From: Rotaria socialis
Taxonomy: Eukaryota; Rotifera; Eurotatoria; Philodinida; Philodinidae
Assembly (NCBI GenBank): GCA_905331475.1
Contig: CAJNYU010003539.1
Coordinates: forward strand, 481 to 64,480
DNA: 64,000 nt
Direction of reading: 5' to 3'
Every line of letters starts with the position of its first letter. The first letter of the stretch is position 1. Positions 34,600 to 46,992 of the stretch are shown one piece after another. The notes under the pieces were generated by a model. That model was not told the origin of the DNA, made no database searches, and worked only from the letters and a program-made list of their open reading frames with translations. A program made the translations under genes and the position numbers.

Positions 34600-34981
34600 C
34601 CTATAAGGGGTGTGAGGATTTATCTGTATTATTTTGATGTAAGGATTATGACGTATTAAATTAGGACGTATAGACAAAGACGTATTAGATTAAGACGTAT
34701 TAGATTAAGACGTATTAGATTACGACGTATAGATTAAGATGTATAGATTAAGATTCATAGATTAAGATTCATAGATTAAGACGTACAGATAAAGGCGTAT
34801 TAGATTAAGACGAATAGATTAAGACGTAAAGATTTAGATGTAGAGATTTGGATGTGCAGGTTAGGAGATACAGATAGATATGTACAAGATTAAGACTTAT
34901 AGAAAGAACGTAGACGTATAGGGATCTGACAAGTTCGAAGCTTTTTTTCTATCGTTTCTGTGGGAAACGATAAACCGGATG

Positions 34982-37900
34982 GACTCGCTGATAAAAATAG
35001 CAATATTCTTGAAAATTTAACTCAGAATTTACATTTAACTCGTTTGTGAAATAGCTTATCTATTAACGAAAGAACATCTTAAATATATAGACGCAAACGC
35101 ATTCACACAATGCTGCAAATAAGTTTTTATCAGAGAGAGAAAAACAATCTTTCTGTCTTATGAACAAGTTCAAACGTTCATTTAAAAGAGATATACATTT
35201 AAACATGTTGAAATAAAAGGAAAAACGTTAGTCTTAAACAAAAGTGTTTGTACTTCGAAAAATCTGCTTTGTATAATTTCATTTTCTTAAACCATACGGT
35301 CATAATATTTTGTTGACAAATTTCGATAGATTACATAATGAGAGTCACGAGAGAATCAAGAGTTTTTCATGCACATCTATTATAATATTTGATGAAGAGA
35401 GAAGATCGGATACCAATTATTTTAAAGGAATATTGTCTATCGACGAATTCTTGTTACCTTTATGATGAATTTCGCATTCGTCAATATTGACGAAATTTCA
35501 GAAAAACGTTTTAGCATTTCATTTAGTGAATGTTATATGATCAAAGACGAAACCCATATTTTGGTTCATACGTTCTTCGAGTTTGGGAATATGCGTGAGA
35601 AAAAGACAAAACATTGCCCTATGTAGAGTGTGTTACTGAACAAATTTGAAATTTATTTCTTAAATAAGCTTTTTCATGTGTTGAAAACTTCAAGAATTCA
35701 CATATTGTCAACTATGATAGGACACAACGGGAAAGAATATGGGCGTTTGTCATAGGAAGATATTTAAAATGTGATCTACCTTAGAACATGCGTCAAATGT
35801 TCTATTTTCCAATTGCTATTTTCGAAGTGTTAAGGATATAAATAGAAAATAGATGTACCTAGGAGCTATCAAATTATAGGAGTTTTTATTTTTCTCCGAT
35901 CTATTTATCAAATGTATCTTAGTAGCGATGGTAGACTAGCTTCTATGATTGAAAATCAATGTTAGATTCAGTATTTCATAATCAGTTTACGCGGAATTCT
36001 ATGATTGGAAAGAATTATGTTGAAACATTTACTCAAAGATATTCACAGACGTTGAAAAAGCTTTCGCTACTGTGTGAAACCAGCAGAGAAAAACAGCGAA
36101 ATTTTAAAAAGAATAACAAAGAGAAACTATTGTTGCCATGGAAATAATCTCTATATGACATCGAATTAGATGAGCTATAACGTAAATCAATTAATGAAAT
36201 GCTTAAAAACTAGTGGAAATATCAGTTAAACAACAGCGAAACTATTGATCATTACAAATTCCATGGTCAAAGAAAATTCGCTCTGATAAAAGCAATCTAT
36301 TTCCGAACAATAATTTTCTTTAGAGTTGCCTCTCTAATATCCTACACTTATTTAGATGAGTTTACAAGATTAATGTTGATCATGATTAATTTCTGTTGTT
36401 TTTCATTCTTTATATGATAGCCTCATATATTGGATTTTTCTATTTCGTATATTTTTTTCTCATTTGCTGTTCAATACATTTTCCAATTCATATCTAGCAG
36501 ATAGAAAGTTTTTCATCCTATGGGGTTATATCATTTGTTCTGTAAAAAATTGATATACAAAGATTGATAGAGAAATGCACCAAGTAGGGGAATAAAGATT
36601 TCAAAAATGTATCGTTAAAGTGGCTACATTCTAAATAAAATAAAAAACCTATATACGTATTCATCCGAACACTGATAAACTAAGTCAATTGTAATCTTTT
36701 TTATGTTCTTCCAAAGCGTCTTATACATTAGAGATTAATTTGTTAGTTTCGCGATGTCTTGTGCTTCCAGTTACTCTCATCTAGTACTGAGCTTATTTCA
36801 CGACCTCGCGGTTTAGAATATTCTCTCAGAATATTGAAGACATGAATATTAATTGTGTTTGAATGTGCCCATAGAATAGATTTTGAAAGATTTTTACAAA
36901 TTATCTAATCGTGAGGCAAGTCGTGACTTTGACTCACGAATCTCTTCGATGTATTTGCAAGATTCTAAAGGTAACTGTCGATTTCTCTGAAAATCTGGCA
37001 CAGAACTAGACAAGCATTATTAAGTTTTAGTTTATAACGGGAGTAGGTCATTCCTTATTAATTACTGTCTCATTAAAAACAAAAACTCTACTTGAAAATG
37101 TTCAAAAAATGATTTTCATAATTGAGCACTCACTTGTTTTTATGGCTTTCTTGTTTTCGTTGTCTGATAGAGATACTACTATAGAGTTGCTGTCATTTTT
37201 CTCTGACTTACCCTTGCAAAATTATTCACTCCGTTTGAATAAGTATCACTTATCAATTGATTTCGCATTACAAATGGTTTTGAAAGATTACATCCAATAA
37301 AATGAGACAATAAATGTTGACTTTTTTGTCACAACAGTTTTATTGGCTGACTGTACTCGAGTTTCATACATTAGATATGGGAAGAAAATTTCGGATTTTT
37401 GTGACAGAAACCAGCATTAAAATTTATATTCGTATTAAGGGTCTCACCTTCGTTCGTAAAAATGTCCATAAAATGAAGATAAAGGAAAGCAGATTGAAGA
37501 AGAAGTGACAAAGCATTTGAGAATTTCAACAAGATAAAATAAAAATTATTGTATGTATCTAATGAATGTATACATGAAAAATTCAATATTTAAATATAAT
37601 CTGTTAAAATCTTGTTTTGGTAATTGGCAATCACATAGAGATCCTAAAAACATATCTACAATCGTATAATATAGTCTTGGCATAAAAGTGTCGTATAGAA
37701 CAACTTCTTCCTTTGTAGGATGAAAGATTTCTACGGGCGTGGATCAGCGAACGTAGACGTATGATTGTACTTTCATGTATTCTTTGTATTCAATCGTTTT
37801 GAGAAATATACGAGAACGTTTCATAAATGTGTTTCATCAGTCATACAGATACTAAAACTTCTACTATCTTTTTCAGAATCTACATCCAGATCCAGATATT

Positions 37901-38583
37901 GTTTTACTTTGTAGGATTAGAGAGTAATTCTCTTGGAATTTGTTTATTTTCGAAGCAATTATTGTTTAAAATTGATTAAAACTAATACGCCGACGTTTTA
38001 GAGGAAATAAGTGCTCTACATCCGTGTTTCTTAAATGCCTTAAATATGATTCAATTTACTTTGCAACAATTTTCATCGACCGTATTTTCCAAATTGACTT
38101 AGACGAATTTTTATAGTTCTTTTAGTTGTGTACTTGAGTAACACCATTGATGTTTTCATTGCATTTCCGTTTCAAATAAATCAATGTGTATTGATAAAAT
38201 ATCTAATACTCCTTTACATAATTAAAACTCAAACTTTTAAGATTGATGTCATTTTATAAAATATTCGCTCACATAAGTAACTTCTTCGAGTATTCAATTT
38301 ATGGCTACATAATCTCATATCAGTATCCGTGGATGGCTTTGTTATTTAATCGTAATAATATCCATGGAAAAGAATGAAGCAAAGATGAAAACATCATTTA
38401 TATTCGAATATTAATGACAAAAAATCCATTTATTTAAAATACAAGTATAACAATTTGAAGACTAATAATCAAATGTTGATAACGAAATTTCTAGAAAAAT
38501 TTGCGCATTGAAGAAAACTTTTAAATAATAAAGTAAAAAAAGATCACTTGATATGGTATATTGCACTTATTTTCAATACGATA
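34982..38583. other. 3.6-kb intergenic stretch, nothing recognised
   Basis: AT-rich and stop-dense. Frames of 62-71 codons (35959, 37109, 37314) are of the size expected by chance and carry no domain or splice context. No repeats stand out by eye. Confidence 0.5.
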
Positions 38584-40268
38584 TCATTCCACTAATGTTT
38601 TCTCAATCAGTTGAATACAATGACCAAGTCCATTTTCATCCTTAATCTTTTCACCAGCCTTTAGAGCATTATTTTTATACATCGCATAGTTATTCATAAG
38701 ATCTTGTATGCCATTAGTTAACTTTCTAACATTCACCTGACGTATTGGAATAGGTTTTGGTCCTAGTTTATTAATAAATACTCGATCACCATTAAAAGGT
38801 TGATCAGCTCCAAAAGGTAATATCAACGCTGGTAATCCATATCTCAAACTTGTATGGGTAGTGCCAGCACCTCCATGATGAATTGCTAAAGACATATTTG
38901 GAAATAACCATGAATGTGAAATAGTCTGTTTTAGATAGAATATATTTTCGCGATCAGATAATTTACTTTCATCGATACTTTGAAAACCAACTAGCGATAT
39001 AATTGCTTTAGAATTAGTATTTCCAATAGCCGTTTGAGTCATTTTTAGAAATTGTGATTGTTCATCTGCATTAAACATAATATTCATCATTGATCCAATG
39101 CCGACATAAATTATCTTTTCATTTTGCCATTTATCTAGAAAATTACGAAGATCATCTGATGGTTGAAATTCATGATCTTCTTCTGTTTCCTGAAGAATTG
39201 GACCAACCATAAATTCATTTTCAGGCCAATCATTTGGCTTTGCTAGTAAACATTTTGAATAAATTGTTGCAGTTAAGATTGGCCTTTTAAAAATAGATCT
39301 AATCATTTGATCATAGTTAAGTTTTATTGGTGGTAAATTAATATTAGCACGTAGCTGATTTATTTTATCGCTATACATAGTCGATGCTCCAAACTCAAAA
39401 ATATTCCATTTATATGAATTAATCCAATTAAATAAGCTCTCACTTTTCCCACCAAAAGCAGGTGGAGCAAATTCAGCTGTACGTGTACAAGGGTACGTGT
39501 AGATTCCAATAGCTTTTGTTTTTGAATATTTTTCGATACAACTTAAACCAGCTAAAACCGATGTTACTGATAAAACAATTAAATCAGCGTCTTTTGAGCC
39601 AGCTGCAATGCCATTAAACCATTCTTCCATTAATGGTAAAAAAACACGTTTAACTAAGCCCATTTTGAAGACGCTTGGATTTCGTTGAAGTTCTATTCCG
39701 TCAGGCGTTGTGGATAAAATGACTTCCATATCACCACCAATTTCTACTGTATCAATATCTACGACATCAATATAAAGAGAAAAAAAAAACATGTTCGAAC
39801 ATTTGAAAAATAATATAAATTTTTAACATATATTTACAGAAGATGAATATCATTTAGAGAACTTTCCTTTACTACTGAATTATGAATAACTATCTGTACA
39901 TCGAACTCCCTCGATTTTACTTTTAAATTGTCCAGTAAATACAAAGTATATTTGTTGATTATAGACTGTTTCGTTTGTTTTATAGAATTAAATATGATTG
40001 TGCATTGACAAAGCATTTAACTAACTTTGTGATTTCATCAAACCAGATTAAATATGTGAGAAACAAAAGTCTTACCGTACTTTTTAATTTCATCTTCAAA
40101 ACGTTGATGTACGCCAAGCCATACTATATGACCTTGTTTTTTCAGTTCTTTAGCAAGAATTAGATAAGGCTTCACATCTCCTAGTGAGCCTATAGCAGGT
40201 ATAAAAATTCGTTTTCCTGATTTGTTCACACTGTTGTCATTATCATGTTCCAGAGTGACAGTTTCCAT
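38584..40268 (-). CDS. UDP-sugar-dependent glycosyltransferase (sterol/macrolide GT-B type)
   Basis: Two exons, 40076-40268 and 38584-39758, in phase (TAC G|AT), 455 residues. The N-terminal domain opens with IFIPAIGSLGDVKPYLILA (about 22-40), the glycine-rich donor-side start of GT1/GT28 enzymes, then GHIVWLGVHQRFEDEI and EIGGDMEVIL. The C-terminal domain carries the nucleotide-sugar signature LAIHHGGAGTTHTSLRYGLP with PFGADQPFNGDRV (about 350-390), as in sterol 3-beta-glucosyltransferases (UGT80) and bacterial macrolide transferases. Animal membrane UGTs have a signal peptide and a C-terminal membrane anchor; both are absent here, so the enzyme should be cytosolic. The likely product is a glucosylated sterol or other lipophilic compound; the acceptor cannot be read from sequence. 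The bacterial/fungal/plant-type form fits a transferred gene that gained one intron. The start is the ATG after a stretch of hydrophobic non-ATG open frame. Confidence 0.85.
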
Positions 40269-42176
40269 TTTGTTTGACTTTTTCTGACGTTTTAAAAAGA
40301 TAATATATATATACGAGTCTATAATGACTACTAATAGCAAACCAAAGTATTTTGATAATTTAATCTTGTGTTCGAATGGATGACATACATCAAATATTAG
40401 TAACTAAAAAAATAGTAGACGAATAGATTATTTCAGTTTTTATTATAGTCAACTCATGTCGTTGCTACTAAATAAATAAAAATGACAAAGAGAAAGCTAA
40501 TGCAGCTCTTTCGAAAAGCAATAGATAAAAAACAAAAAAATATGCTATTCTCTTAAAGGTAAATAATCGTACAGAGAGTTGCTGTATATATAAAACAAGA
40601 ACATGCATTATAAGAAAAAGTATTGAAAAAGGCCCAGAATGATAAAAGAAAGACTACTTATTGATTGAAATTCAACTATGCATAGTTTTGATCTTTTTTA
40701 TTATCAATACGAGTTATACTTTAGACAAGGCTAACTTGATTTTGTATGTTTTTAATAATAATAAAATAGTATCGTTTAGCATTTATTTGAAACCATGTGT
40801 CGTTCCTACTTGATATGCCTCGAAGTTAGAGTCCCACATATATGTTTTAATAAGAAAAAAGTTTTTACATGTTAAAAAATACAGAACTCAATATATTAAT
40901 CATTAAAGCCATACTTTTCTTTCTCATCATGTTAGAAAATTGCAAAAAAAGAACGAATACAATATTTCTTGCGTCTATATTGGTTGAAAAGGATTCTCGT
41001 ATATCATCCGATACGATACGAAATAGCTGTGCAAATCAACATGAATTGAATTTTTAACTATATCACAATTTGATTGACACTCACGTATCAGAAGAACCAC
41101 CAATGAATTTTTATTTACTAAACATACTACACAGCATCCACCGATAGGATTCAGTTGCCAGGGTGTGACGTAACTGTGAGAATAAATTCGAGAGTAGTTG
41201 TCAGCATTCCTCAATTGAAAACAATCATACTCATACCGATCTTGAGAAATAAATGTTTGTTAATAATGAACTTTTATCAATTCAACTGCTATCTTGAGGG
41301 TGTGGGTGTGGGTGCATAATTGAATATATGGGCACTCACTGTATAGTTGTGCCTACATAACTGAGATTGCATCTCTTGTTTCAATATTCTCATCTTTAAT
41401 CCTGTGTCTTAAAACTAATTGAATAAAACAATTTCTCTAAGATTGTCAATAGCGACTATATTTTAATTACGAAGAAATTGTCTTAACAGTTTATATTTTG
41501 TTTGCTAATACAAACTCAATAATCATGTATTCAAAAAGAAAAGATCAAAGCGACGATCCATAAAATGTTCAAGAATACGTCACAGTTCATTATCAATGTG
41601 TATTTGAACAGTGAAATCGTTAATATAAATGTGGATAGAGATTGTTCTGCATTGAGTATACTGACGAAAACTAGTGAGACGTGATAGAATGAAAATTATA
41701 TTGAGAAATGTTGAGAAAAAATCCATAGACGTAGCTTTATCAATCTGATATCAATATTATTGAAAGTGAGAAAGAGCAGGTGGCTATTGGATTTAATTCC
41801 TGTATGAAATACATGAATAATTTAAGCTGTTGCAACATCACATCCACCAGTCAGAGTATAGAGATACCTCTTTTACATAGAATAAAATATGATAAAGGGC
41901 GGCATCTACAAATTGTGGATATCTATAAGACATATTTTTTAATCTAGTTTACTTCTATTCGAAATATAGAGAACCAAGCGTATTAGTTAGCATTAAAAGA
42001 AAGAAAGGTATCAGACCTCGTATCATAAACCAACTATTTCTTTTTTTTTCATTTAAAACGTGTGCGGTTTGATTAGCATAGATAGCAGCAAAAATTCAAC
42101 TCAGAATATATATAAATTTTTCAGTCTGTCTTCATTTTTATCTGTGATAGTGAAGCATTAACTACTTATTTACATT
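40269..42176. other. intergenic between divergent genes
   Basis: Shared upstream region of the glycosyltransferase (-) and the NTF2-like gene (+). AT-rich, with a short TGTGGG-like tract at 41298-41314. A 79-codon minus frame at 40975-41214 has no domain. Confidence 0.5.
41298..41314. repeat. short TGTGGG-like tract
   Basis: GGGTGTGGGTGTGGGTG: two full TGTGGG units with partial flanking units. The same hexamer family appears in the intron repeat at 62241-62341. Confidence 0.7.
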
Positions 42177-42548
42177 ATGACAATTCACACTTTGTTATTA
42201 GAATATTTTAGTGCTTACAATGAACATGATATTAATAAAATAGTTAGTTTTCTTCATCCTGATTGTCGTGTTATATTTAATGGTGAAGTGATTATGGCAG
42301 GTGTAGCAGCAATGCGACCCTATTATGAACACGACTTTCTAAATTCTCAAGCAAATGCAACTATTTTAGAATGTAATGAAGATGCAAACAATAAAAATGG
42401 TATTCACGTGGTATTAAAAACACATGATAATCGACTTGTTGATGTCACATATATATTTGAATTGAAAAAAGATGACGATGAATTCCACAATCAAAAAATG
42501 ATTGAACATATTATTCATTCAGTTAAACATCAGCAAGACTCACAGTAG
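42177..42548 (+). CDS. SnoaL/NTF2-like small protein
   Basis: Single exon, 123 residues. The opening LLLEYFSAYNEHDINKIVSFLHPDCRVIFNG is the classic start of SnoaL-like/NTF2-fold proteins: two helices with AYN-x-H-D, then the strand with HPDC. It is followed by GVAAMRPYYEHDF and later strands (IHVVLKTHDNRLVDVTYIFEL). The fold is a cone-shaped alpha+beta barrel used by polyketide cyclases, ketosteroid isomerase-like enzymes and non-catalytic binding proteins; the sequence does not say which. There is no signal peptide. It is intronless and compact, and such genes are common in bacteria and fungi, so transfer is possible. Confidence 0.75.
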   Translation: MTIHTLLLEYFSAYNEHDINKIVSFLHPDCRVIFNGEVIMAGVAAMRPYYEHDFLNSQANATILECNEDANNKNGIHVVLKTHDNRLVDVTYIFELKKDDDEFHNQKMIEHIIHSVKHQQDSQ

Positions 42549-43547
42549 TAAAATAAAAATTAAGGAAACGCATTTTAAAGAATATTTTATTATGAAATAA
42601 AACTTAACTGTTGAAAGTTTTTCAACTTTAACACGACAGAAAAAAAACACACAGTAATGCATTATGTTTTAGATCTTTGTTGTATCGAATCAATCCATTG
42701 TGTCACATTCCATGGTGCTACAGATAACGAAGGGAGTTCTTGAAAATTTATTGTTGCATTGTGAACATCAAATGAGAGAAAAACATACTTGCTCAAGCAA
42801 CATTAGCAGATCGACAAAGTGGATGGATGTTCATGTTTCTAGCATGATCTCTATTTCAAAGTGAACTTGAAGTCAAATATCAACAGTAGATCAAAGAAAA
42901 TCTTCGCTCACTGATTTGGATAGTCTTCGCGAAAAGAAGAATATTCTGGTCGTAGATTATTGTTCATTTCCCTGGCTTAAAATAATATCGCTTAATATAG
43001 AAGACAAACAGTTGACATATTTAAATAAAAACAATTTCAAAAGAAAAAAAGGAACTGATAATAGCCTGATGAGAACGCAAATGTTTGATTTCTTGGATGT
43101 TTCGATAATAATTAAAAATAGCGAATAGAAAATATAGACGCGTGAAAAATAAATATATGCAATATTTTAAATGACGTTATATACTTGATCGTGCCGTATG
43201 AATCAATCATGTATAACAAAAGAAAAACATATTATGTAAACTGTCTCTGCAAACAACTAAGATGCACATGTAAAATATGTGTAATATATATTAGAGAAGT
43301 CGAGAGAAGCTTTTATTCATTGAAACATAAAACTCAGAATCAGTCTCATGAACCCTTCAAAGCTGATCATTCGAGAATAATTTTCATGAATAAGATAGAA
43401 AAAATTATAGTTAATCTTAGTTGAGGCTTTTATTCAAATGTTGATTTTTTGTTTTGCTGAATAATTCAAAAGACAACAAAAAAATGTTATTTGTTACAAA
43501 GTTTAAAAGAAAAAAAAGCTACAAAAGCAAAATGAAATAATTTATGG
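42549..43547. other. intergenic with a possible gene remnant
   Basis: Apart from the small remnant at 42662-42795, no coding signal. Two short plus-strand frames (42916-43128, 43185-43424) are unexplained but lack domains. Confidence 0.4.
42662..42795 (-). pseudogene. possible terminal-exon remnant of an unidentified gene
   Basis: A minus-strand frame reads SKYVFLSFDVHNATINFQ followed by ELPSLSVAPWNVTQWIDSI and a stop at 42662. It is rich in Trp and aliphatic residues unlike random AT-rich frames, but no upstream exon or start can be joined to it. It may be the last exon of a decayed gene or chance. Confidence 0.2.
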
Positions 43548-44501
43548 CTAATCAATACATTCCGCTTCGATTTGAGACTGATCTTGAGTATTATCCATTT
43601 CAACTTTATCAGAATTTTCTTGTAATGGATCTTGCTGTTTTTTGGTTTCTTCAATTGTTTCTTTAATCAATTCTCGAATACGTGATTGGCGTTTTTGTGT
43701 GTAATCACTTAATGCTCGATTTTGTTTCCCTGGCTCTTTCTTTTTCAACCATTTATCAATCGCCTTAATTAAAACGTAAAGTTACTTTAAAAAAATTTCG
43801 ATCAAAAGGCAATCTTACTTGTTTAATATCTTGCTTAAGTTTGTCAGCTAAAGTATTAAATTCATCAGGTTTAATTCTTCGATCAATATTTTTTTGATGA
43901 GCTTCAGCAAAATAATTTTTTATCTGTTCTAAATTATGATGTTCAGAATTTTGATTAATGAATTCATTTTTCAAATGATATAATTTTGTTTGAAAAAATG
44001 CAAGTTGATGTTCGTTAGTTCGTAGTTCGCACTTAATTTCTTTGTGAAAAAAACTAAATTCACGTGAACATGTCAAACGAGATAATCTTTGTAAATCAGT
44101 TGTTTGTAATGTACGAACAGATGATATGGGACTTTTCACTGTAGTTGCAGATATAGCTCGATTAACAGAAGATGAAGTTGTTGTTCGGACTTGTTCTTTT
44201 TCATTACTTGAGAGTTCAGCCATAGGTTTTACCTTTTTAGGTTCACGAATTTTAACGAGAGTTGCCGGTTTAGGACGAACAGCGGCATTCAGAGTTTTTA
44301 TTTTTTTAACTGGAACTGAAGGTGGTGTGGGAGGTTCTAAACCTTGAATTGAAATCATATTTCGTTTAGAAAAACTCGATTGAATAAATTAAAAGACCTA
44401 CGTTTTTTTATTTCTCTCGTTTCACATTTAGTAACTCGTCTGACAGTACGTTCTTTTCGTGTTAAAAATCGTACGCCAAATTTCGGTGGTGCTGGAGTCA
44501 T
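43548..44501 (-). CDS. basic, helical protein of unknown function
   Basis: Three exons: 44402-44501, 43819-44342, 43548-43763; phases close to 279 residues. The N-terminal third is rich in Lys, Arg and Pro (TPAPPKFGVRFLTRKERTVR; PPTPPSVPVKKIK). A Ser/Thr-rich linker follows, then a long helical region (about 115-255) with KLYHLKNEFINQN, NLEQIKNYFAEAHQKN, LADKLKQDIKQ and RIRELIKETIEETKKQ, and an acidic tail. There is no signal peptide or membrane segment. I do not recognise the family. The basic N-terminus with coiled-coil-like helices would suit a microtubule-, centrosome- or nucleic-acid-associated protein, but this is a guess. The donor at exon 1 was chosen as AAAAAAC|GTAGGT because it alone keeps the frame. 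Confidence 0.6.
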
Positions 44502-46992
44502 TCTGAACACAAAGAGAAACATAATTTTTGTTTTCAATGGATTAATTAAAATGCCTTTCTTACTTGCACAGTTTTGATTAGAGTAAAAATAAGGAAATAT
44601 ATGAGTTTATGTGTTGCCCTTTACTCGTCTTACCAATGAATAAATACTAGTAGAAGAAAATTCTCGGTAGACAAAAAGAAGAAAAAGAAAGGACGTCGAA
44701 TTTTTTTCTCTCACTCTTCAAATAGCGGACAACTGACCGAGGTCATGTATAGTAGAAGATTTTTTCTTTCTCTTTCTTCTCAATACATGTGAGTGGCCTG
44801 TTCAATATCACGTAGACAGAATAGGAACGAAAATAAAGCGGTCATCGCTATTTCTAGGGGGGAGAAAGTCATATTTCATAGAATATAATGGTAATATTTG
44901 GTCGCTATGTTGTGTTCCTAGTAAAAAAATGTTGTATATATTCTTTATTCTTTATTCTTTACGAATACTTCAAGTAAAATAAAAGTCGTTGAACGATTAT
45001 TTTGATTGATAACATAAATTTTGTATACTATCTATTTCCATTAATATTTCTATTATAGTTATGTAGTTATTTTACGACAGTACTATTCATCTTGACATTA
45101 TCTATATGTAGAGTTGATCCCAAGAATTGCACAATAATCTAAGAATTACAACATCATCGTTTCAAATATGGCATTACTTGTGATTTGTTTGATTTCTAAT
45201 AAAAGCGTATTCAAAGCTTTCTGTTTTTGAGAAGAGTAATATTATAAAAGAAAAAAATTGTTGGACAGTGTATTATGCCAGAAATAACTACGTATGAATC
45301 CGTCGATTTGAAGACCATTCGATTTCCCTATGTACGTCTTAGTTATGATCCATAACGTACATATTTTATGAATGTCTGTATTTATAGTTGTATTATTTCT
45401 ATTTTGTTTTTCATATTTTTCTCAGTTGGTTTCCAGTAGATTTGTTGATATTATGTAATTTAGATTATTGCAATCATAACTTAATTGTTGATGATTAAAG
45501 TAGAATATTTAAAATCATAATGCTACACCGATTGATATTTTGTATCACTGAGAAATATAGTGGTTATATTAGAACTGATGTATATTCTCTGTTTTTTTTG
45601 TGAGTAAAACCATCATCAGAATTTCATCGAAGATATTTGACTCAACTTTAACGATTTGCAATGTTATTTCTATTCTAATACTTACAAGCACATACGTTCG
45701 TGTGAAAACAATACAATATTAAAATTTAAAATAGTATTCTATTTTAAATTTTCGAAATGTTTTCTAGTTATTCAAAAAACTTCGCTTAAAAGTTGCAGAA
45801 GCAATTTTAGTTTAGCTCAATATTTTTTAATCGTACTTCGTGATATTTGATTGGATTTTATTATAGCTACTATTTTCACTTGAATTTTAGAAGAACAAAT
45901 ATTATGAGTAGATTTTATTATTGAAACAATATTTTACATATAACAAAAAATGATAGAAGCAGATAATACGAAAAATATTCACTTAATGATGTGAACAGGT
46001 CAATGTTACGAGTACTGTTGTTAATAAATAATACTAAAAATTTCTGTTTTTCAATGGAACAAAATAATTTATCATAAAAAACAAAACTTTTAGTTTCCAT
46101 CAAGCGTATTCAGTACAATTATGATTGATTCCTGTGTTCTATTACATAAATTCAATTGTTCGTCAATATATTTGAACAAGAATATTTTTTTCCTACGAAT
46201 ACTAAACATTTCATAATTGTGTAAATTTTATCAACAGGAAAAACATATTCAATTCATGCGACAAATATTCAGCATACAGGTCGAGTTCGATCATTTAATT
46301 ACTCTGCAAGCACTCAATAGTTCATTTGTGTAATGCTACGTCTCATATGTGTAAAATTTCCTGGGTGTGTATGTGTGTGCTAGCATTCGCATGAAATACT
46401 TAACATATGATAGTTAACACCAGTAGATTATAGAATAACAATGAACGAGTAATACGCGGGAGGATATACTTCAAACGAATTACATAATTTAATTAGTTTA
46501 GAAAGAAAAATAAGAAATATGCATTCATTTTCTATATTCAAATCACTTTTTGTATTGAGTAATTTTAGTGATATTGTACAGTATTAAAATAGAAGTATAC
46601 GTAACTATTTTTAATAATCAATAGTATAGGGAAAAACGAGGTGCATCATATTGACTTATTGTTTTTGTGTTTTATTCATTTTTATGCGATTTATATATAT
46701 TAGGAACCATATTAATAAATGCACTCCGATGAACTTCAAGGTTGGCAAAAGTATGCAAATAAATTCAAGTTTATCTATGAGAAACAATGAACTCTCCTCT
46801 ATGATACACGATAGTAGATAGAAATTTTGATACTCTATCATATCTGAAGATAAATTACTTCAACTTAACATGCGAGTTTTTCTTCATCAAAATTATTTAT
46901 TCATATTAGTAGCCATATTCCCTCATTTAAAAAGAAAAAAATTAAAAAGTGAAATCAAAATTAAACGGAAACTCTATTGATATTATCAAAAT
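44502..46992. other. 2.5-kb intergenic stretch
   Basis: Upstream of the basic helical gene and downstream of the purple acid phosphatase. AT-rich; a TTCTTTA triplication lies at 44941-44961. Short frames (45656, 45918, 46656) are uninformative. Confidence 0.5.

Larger units (their letters stand above)
33905..34981. mobile_element. foldback transposon with terminal inverted repeats and 14-15-bp subterminal arrays
   Basis: The left terminus (33905-33946) and the reverse complement of the right terminus (34942-34981) share ATCCG-TTTAT-GTTTC...GAAAC...GATAGAAAAA, about 31 matches over 37 aligned bases. Inside each end lie tandem arrays of the same unit in opposite orientation: TAATCTGTACGT-type on the left (about 34050-34130) and TACGTATTAGATTAAGA-type on the right (about 34630-34890, well over ten degenerate copies). 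The arrays flank a G+C-richer core. There is no transposase. This matches Foldback-type architecture (inverted ends built of short repeats around a cargo). No target-site duplication could be fixed by eye. Confidence 0.75.

Noticed and set aside
33905-34981. Helitron interpretation of the element
   Set aside because: Inverted termini on both sides and inverted subterminal arrays fit a foldback type; no 5'-TC or 3'-CTRR end with hairpin was found.
42785-42960. Plus-strand frame reading ADRQSGWMFMFLA then SLFQSELEVKYQQ
   Set aside because: Interrupted by two stops in about 50 codons with no joinable exons; too weak to call a pseudogene.
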